64,000 bases of DNA. Source: Alphaproteobacteria bacterium (lineage in GTDB: Bacteria > Pseudomonadota > Alphaproteobacteria > Rhodobacterales > Rhodobacteraceae). Of the stretch, positions 60,422-64,000 are shown in pieces. The translations under genes were made by a program, and so were the position numbers. The notes beneath the pieces are model-generated. The model saw nothing but the letters and a program-made list of their open reading frames with translations. It did no database searches and was not told where the DNA came from. Position 1 is the first letter of the stretch; each line of letters opens with the position of its first letter. The stretch spans positions 1-64,000 of the forward strand of contig JAUIFH010000006.1 in NCBI GenBank assembly GCA_030429495.1. Reading direction: 5' to 3'.

Positions 60422-61771
60422 GTGATCACCCACACCGAAGGCGAGTCCAATACGTCTGAGGCGCGCCGAGCATGGGCGGCGCTCCATCCCGATGCACCGA
60501 CGCGCGAACTGCTCGCGCGCGACGCGGACGCATTCCTGCACCAGTCGCTGTCCTCGCCCTGTGTTTCCACCATCGCCAAGGCGGAAGGCATCTGGATCGA
60601 GGACACCGCCGGACGGCGCTACATGGATTTCCATGGCAATTCCGTCCATCACATCGGCTATGGTCATCCCCGCGTCGTCGCCGCGATCAAGGACCAGCTT
60701 GAAACCTTAAGCTTCTCGCCCCGCCGCTTCACCAACGAGGTTTCGGTGGAACTGGCTGAAACGCTAGGCGCACTGGCGCCGGGCGATCTGGGCAAGGTCC
60801 TCTTCACCACCGGCGGCTCGGACGCGAACGAAGTGGCGCTTCGCATCGCGCGGGCGGCGACCGGGCGGTTCAAGACGGTGAGTTTCTGGGACGCCTTCCA
60901 CGGGGCGGGCTTCGGGGCGTCGTCGGTCGGGGGTGAGGCAACATTCCGGAGCCATATCGCCGGGCCGCTGCTGCCGGGTGCCGAACATGTCGCCCCCTTC
61001 AACTGCTATCGCTGCGCCTATGGCCATGCCGGGCCGGAGAGCTGCGCGCTGGCCTGCGCGAAGATGGTGGAGTTCGTGCTGGAGCGGGAGGGCGACGTCG
61101 CTGCCGTCATCGCCGAGCCGATGCGGGCTGTGCCGGTGGTTCCACCACCCGGTTTCTGGAAAGCGGTGCGTGCGGCCTGCAACCGGCACGGCGCGCTGCT
61201 GATCATGGACGAAATCCCGACGGGCCTCGGCAAGACCGGAAGGATGTTCGCCTTCGAACATGACGAGGTGATCCCCGACATCGTGACGCTGGGCAAGGCG
61301 CTCGGCGGTGGCATCCTGCCCATCGCGGCAGTTCTGGCGCGGCGCGATCTGGATGTGTGCGGCGACTATGCCATCGGCCACTACACGCACGAAAAGAACC
61401 CGGTGACGGCGCGCGCCGCGCTGGAAACCCTCGCCGTCATCCGCGACGAGGGGCTTGTGGAGCGGTCGGCGGAGCTTGGTACCCATGCGCTCGACCACCT
61501 GCGCGAAACGGTGGGCCACCACTCGCTCGTCGGCGATATCCGCGGACGCGGCCTGATGTTCGGGGTCGAGATCGTCGAGAACCGCGAGACCCGTGCGCCG
61601 GGGCGCGCCGCGGCGGAACGCATCTACTACCGCTGCCTTGAGGCCGGTCTCAGCTTCAAGATCAGCGCAGGCTGCGTCCTGACACTCTCGCCGCCCCTGA
61701 CCATCGCGAAGGGCGACCTCGACCGTGCGCTTTCCATCGTAGCGGACGCGATCGGCACCAAGGCGGCCTGA
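60422..61771 (+). CDS. pbfA: (R)-1-hydroxy-2-aminoethylphosphonate ammonia-lyase, PbfA-like
   Basis: This 449-aa class III aminotransferase fold protein begins at GTG 60422. Its Schiff-base lysine is Lys292 in LGKALGGG, with Asp263 in LIMDEIPTGLGKTG. The segment FLHQSLSSPCVSTI and RYMDFHGNSVHHIGYGHP matches PbfA, a PLP lyase that converts (R)-1-hydroxy-2-aminoethylphosphonate to phosphonoacetaldehyde and ammonia. Direct placement after phnWAY strongly supports this over a true aminotransferase. Confidence in fold is high; in exact substrate moderately high. Confidence 0.8.
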   Translation: MITHTEGESNTSEARRAWAALHPDAPTRELLARDADAFLHQSLSSPCVSTIAKAEGIWIEDTAGRRYMDFHGNSVHHIGYGHPRVVAAIKDQLETLSFSPRRFTNEVSVELAETLGALAPGDLGKVLFTTGGSDANEVALRIARAATGRFKTVSFWDAFHGAGFGASSVGGEATFRSHIAGPLLPGAEHVAPFNCYRCAYGHAGPESCALACAKMVEFVLEREGDVAAVIAEPMRAVPVVPPPGFWKAVRAACNRHGALLIMDEIPTGLGKTGRMFAFEHDEVIPDIVTLGKALGGGILPIAAVLARRDLDVCGDYAIGHYTHEKNPVTARAALETLAVIRDEGLVERSAELGTHALDHLRETVGHHSLVGDIRGRGLMFGVEIVENRETRAPGRAAAERIYYRCLEAGLSFKISAGCVLTLSPPLTIAKGDLDRALSIVADAIGTKAA

Positions 61772-61774
61772 CGC

Positions 61775-62776
61775 TCAGGCCGCGAGCGTCGCGGCAAGTT
61801 CGCGCCAGCGGTGGCAGGCGACCTCATGCCCGTCACCGGGATGCTCTAGCTTCGGCTCATCCTTCTTGCAGATGTCGATCGCGAAGGGGCAGCGGGTGTG
61901 GAACTTGCATCCCGGCGGCTGGTTCGTGGGCGACGGAATCTCGCCTTCCAGCTTCTGCGCCGAGCCCCGGTCATCCGGGTCGAGCGACGGGATCGCCGAG
62001 AAGAGCGCCTTCGTATAGGGGTGGCGCGGCGCCTTGAAAAGCTCGCGCGTCGGAGCGGATTCCACGAGCCGCCCGAGATACATCACCGCCACATGGTCGC
62101 AGGTATGGGCAACGACCGAGAGGTCATGCGAGATGAAGAGGAAGGTGATCTTCAGGTCGCGCTGGATCTGCTTGAGAAGGTTCAGCACGTCGGCCTGGAT
62201 CGACACGTCGAGCGCGGCGACGCTTTCATCCGCCACGATGAAGCGCGGGCCCGAGACGAGCGCACGGGCAATGGAAATCCGCTGCCGCTGGCCGCCCGAG
62301 AAGGCATGGGGAAAGCGGCGCAGGTGTTCGAGGTTCAGCCGGCACTTGGCCGCGATCTCGCGCACGCGGGCGTCGGTTTCCTCGCGCGTTTTGGTCAGGC
62401 CCATGACCTCAAGCGGCTCGGCGATGATGTCGCGCACCGTCATGCGCGGCGAAAGCGCCGCGTAGGGGTCCTGGAAGATCAGCTGGGCGCGCTTGCGGTA
62501 GTCCTTGAGCTCCGGCCCGGCAAGCGTTCTTAGGTCGTAGTTCACCTCGCCGTCGGTATAATGCGCTGATCCGCCTGTGATCGGCACCGCCTTCAGCAGC
62601 GCGCGTCCGAGCGTCGTCTTGCCTGAGCCGCTTTCGCCGACGAGGCCGAAGAACGACCCCTTCTCGATGTCGATATCGACATGGTCCACCGCCTTCAGGA
62701 TCGACTTGCCGAAGAAACCGGAACCGATCTTGAAACCGACCGACAGGTCGCGGGCCTTGATCAGGGTCTCGCTCAT
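61775..62776 (-). CDS. Oligo/dipeptide ABC transporter ATP-binding protein (DppF/OppF-type)
   Basis: This 333-aa ATPase has Walker A GESGSGKTT (about 48-56), signature LSGGQRQRISIARAL-like (SGGQRQRISIARALV), Walker B FIVADESVAALD and a C-terminal oligopeptide/dipeptide extension with GEIPSPTNQPPGCKFHTRCPFA. It overlaps the DppD-type gene by 4 bases (ATGA). It is convergent with pbfA (3-base gap). The substrate of the importer is not known; an opp/dpp system importing a phosphonate is not excluded. Confidence 0.92.
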   Translation of the reverse strand: MSETLIKARDLSVGFKIGSGFFGKSILKAVDHVDIDIEKGSFFGLVGESGSGKTTLGRALLKAVPITGGSAHYTDGEVNYDLRTLAGPELKDYRKRAQLIFQDPYAALSPRMTVRDIIAEPLEVMGLTKTREETDARVREIAAKCRLNLEHLRRFPHAFSGGQRQRISIARALVSGPRFIVADESVAALDVSIQADVLNLLKQIQRDLKITFLFISHDLSVVAHTCDHVAVMYLGRLVESAPTRELFKAPRHPYTKALFSAIPSLDPDDRGSAQKLEGEIPSPTNQPPGCKFHTRCPFAIDICKKDEPKLEHPGDGHEVACHRWRELAATLAA

Positions 62777-63768
62777 GCCGGGACCTCCGTATGCAAGTGA
62801 CAGGCGACGCGGTGCGTGGGATCGACCTGCGTGTGGTGGGGCAGTTTCGACTTGCAGACATCGCCGATGATTTTCGGGCAGCGGGTATGGAAGACGCAGC
62901 CGGACGGGCGCTCGAGCGGGGACGGGATGTCGCCCGCGACGGGCGTCAGCGGCGCGTCGAGGTCTTCTAGTTTCGGCAGGGCGGCGAGCAGGCCCTGCGT
63001 ATACGGATGCTTCGGGTTGCGGATGACCTCGCGCACAGGGCCTTCCTCGACAATCCGGCCAAGGTATTTGACCGCGACCTTGTCGGCGGTCTGGGCGATG
63101 ACGCCGAGGTCATGGGTGATGAAGATGATCCCCATGTGGAACTCGCGCACGAGGTCCTTCATCAGGTCGATGACCTGTGCCTGAATGGTCACGTCGAGCG
63201 CGGTCGTCGGCTCATCCGCGATCAGAAGCTTCGGCTTGGTGGAAAGTGCCATCGCGATCATCGCCCGCTGGCGCATGCCGCCGGACAGTTCGAACGCATA
63301 CTGGCTGAACCGTCGCGCGGGGTCGGAGATTCCGACGCGGTCGAGCATCTCGACCGAGATTTCCTTCGCCTTCTGCTTCGACATGTCGGAATGCAGCATC
63401 AGCTGCTCGACCATCTGGTCGCCGATGGTGATGGCGGGTGCGAAGCTTGCCATCGGTTCCTGGAAGATCATCGAGATCGCCCCACCCCGCACGATCTTCA
63501 GATCGCGCGCGCTCTTCAGCTTCAGGACCTCGACCGGGCCGTTTTCCGTGTGCAGGGTGATCCGGCTTTCCGGCGAATAGACGGCATTGCGGGCATTGAG
63601 GTGCATCAGCGCCTTGGCCGTCACCGACTTGCCCGATCCGCTTTCGCCGACAAGGCCCATCACCTGCCCCTTGTCGATGGTGAAGCTCACATCATCGACC
63701 GCCGTCACCAGACCCTCATCGGTCCGGAACTGGATGGTCAGGTTCTTGACTTCGATCAGTGCCGTCAT
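62773..63768 (-). CDS. Oligo/dipeptide ABC transporter ATP-binding protein (DppD/OppD-type)
   Basis: This 331-aa ATPase has Walker A GESGSGKSVT, signature ELSGGMRQRAMIAMAL, Walker B LLIADEPTTALD, and a C-terminal PSPLERPSGCVFHTRCPK zinc/iron-type extension typical of OppD. Its stop overlaps the start of the DppF-type gene (ATGA) and its start overlaps the upstream permease stop, so the three form one operon. Confidence 0.92.
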   Translation of the reverse strand: MTALIEVKNLTIQFRTDEGLVTAVDDVSFTIDKGQVMGLVGESGSGKSVTAKALMHLNARNAVYSPESRITLHTENGPVEVLKLKSARDLKIVRGGAISMIFQEPMASFAPAITIGDQMVEQLMLHSDMSKQKAKEISVEMLDRVGISDPARRFSQYAFELSGGMRQRAMIAMALSTKPKLLIADEPTTALDVTIQAQVIDLMKDLVREFHMGIIFITHDLGVIAQTADKVAVKYLGRIVEEGPVREVIRNPKHPYTQGLLAALPKLEDLDAPLTPVAGDIPSPLERPSGCVFHTRCPKIIGDVCKSKLPHHTQVDPTHRVACHLHTEVPA

Positions 63769-64000
63769 TTCTTCGTATCCGAATAGGGGTCAGCCGCGTC
63801 GCGCAATCCGTCGCCGACGAAGACAAAGGCAAGGACCAGCGCCACGAAGAAGATGACGGGGATGAAATACCACTGGTAATTCAGAAGCACGTCGGCCTTC
63901 GAGACGTTCTGCATCAGCGCGCCGAGAGAGTTGACCGGGTCCTTCAGGCCAAGGCCGATAAAGGAAAGCGCTGTTTCGGAGCGGACCATGTAGGGGAAGG
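63765..64000 (-). CDS. ABC transporter permease (DppC/OppC-type), C-terminal end (partial)
   Basis: The last about 78 codons are in the window and the rest continues beyond base 64000. Visible are the ETALSFIGLGLKDPVNSLGALM motif, which is the EAA-like/ALSFLGLG region of OppC/DppC permeases, then a hydrophobic helix (YFIPVIFFVALVLAFVFVGD, residues in the tail) and the end GDGLRDAADPYSDTKK. It overlaps the DppD-type gene by 4 bases. Confidence 0.88.
   Translation of the reverse strand, partial: FPYMVRSETALSFIGLGLKDPVNSLGALMQNVSKADVLLNYQWYFIPVIFFVALVLAFVFVGDGLRDAADPYSDTKK

Overview
The window is G+C-rich, densely packed DNA from an alphaproteobacterium, most likely a Rhodobacteraceae (Rhodobacterales) member. 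The evidence is a helicase / S4 protein / fdxA / carD run, DUF6324 and DUF6476 proteins, an RpoH-I type heat-shock sigma factor, a circularly permuted ATP-grasp / alpha-E / transglutaminase / Anbu cluster, and a tRNA-His with A73 and no G-1. Genus cannot be decided from the sequence alone. No rRNA, CRISPR array, prophage or insertion sequence was seen.

Layout. 1-3.7 kb: end of glyA, an esterase, several very small membrane or lipoproteins, and a roughly 1 kb stretch without a convincing gene. 4.0-5.45 kb: a strikingly A+T-rich P-loop ATPase gene placed four bases behind the lepA stop codon, the clearest sign of horizontal transfer in the window. 5.5-16.4 kb: lepA, a GT87-type membrane glycosyltransferase, a 2-hydroxyacid dehydrogenase, acylphosphatase, a divergent Lrp / leucine dehydrogenase pair, a metallochaperone, a low-molecular-weight tyrosine phosphatase, a sirtuin, a 2OG-Fe(II) oxygenase, a periplasmic copper chaperone pair, rpmB and an ArsR regulator. 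16.5-18.3 kb: a cobalt-type nitrile hydratase operon (alpha, beta, activator). 18.4-28.2 kb: a lipoprotein, nitroreductase, EI24 protein, a GntR / NCS1 permease pair, then carD, fdxA, the S4 protein, a Suv3-like helicase and a TPR protein.

28.2-42.8 kb: an SCP2-like protein and a lysophospholipase-like hydrolase, the Anbu operon on the minus strand, oligoendopeptidase F, a capsule-type glycosyltransferase, an M19 dipeptidase, a Gfo/Idh oxidoreductase, rpoH, a cardiolipin synthase and an RluA-type pseudouridine synthase. 42.8-50.7 kb: tRNA-His, a MarR-GNAT fusion, MmcB, a methyltransferase, a candidate 6S RNA, a GT61 enzyme, and the riboflavin operon ribE-hyp-ribB-ribH-nusB. 50.8-55.4 kb: capsule genes kpsS, a Wza/KpsD-like exporter, and kpsC. 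55.4-61.8 kb: a LysR regulator facing phnW-phnA-phnY-pbfA, a pathway that should take 2-aminoethylphosphonate and its (R)-1-hydroxy derivative to acetate, phosphate and ammonia. 61.8-64 kb: the end of a dipeptide-type ABC transporter operon.

At least two dispersed intergenic repeat families are visible. One is a nested palindrome of about 90 bp with three copies; one copy supplies the stop codons of two convergent genes. The other is a short 3'-flanking repeat with two copies. The best candidates for undescribed biology are the lepA-coupled alien ATPase, the palindromic repeat family, and the incompletely understood Anbu cluster.
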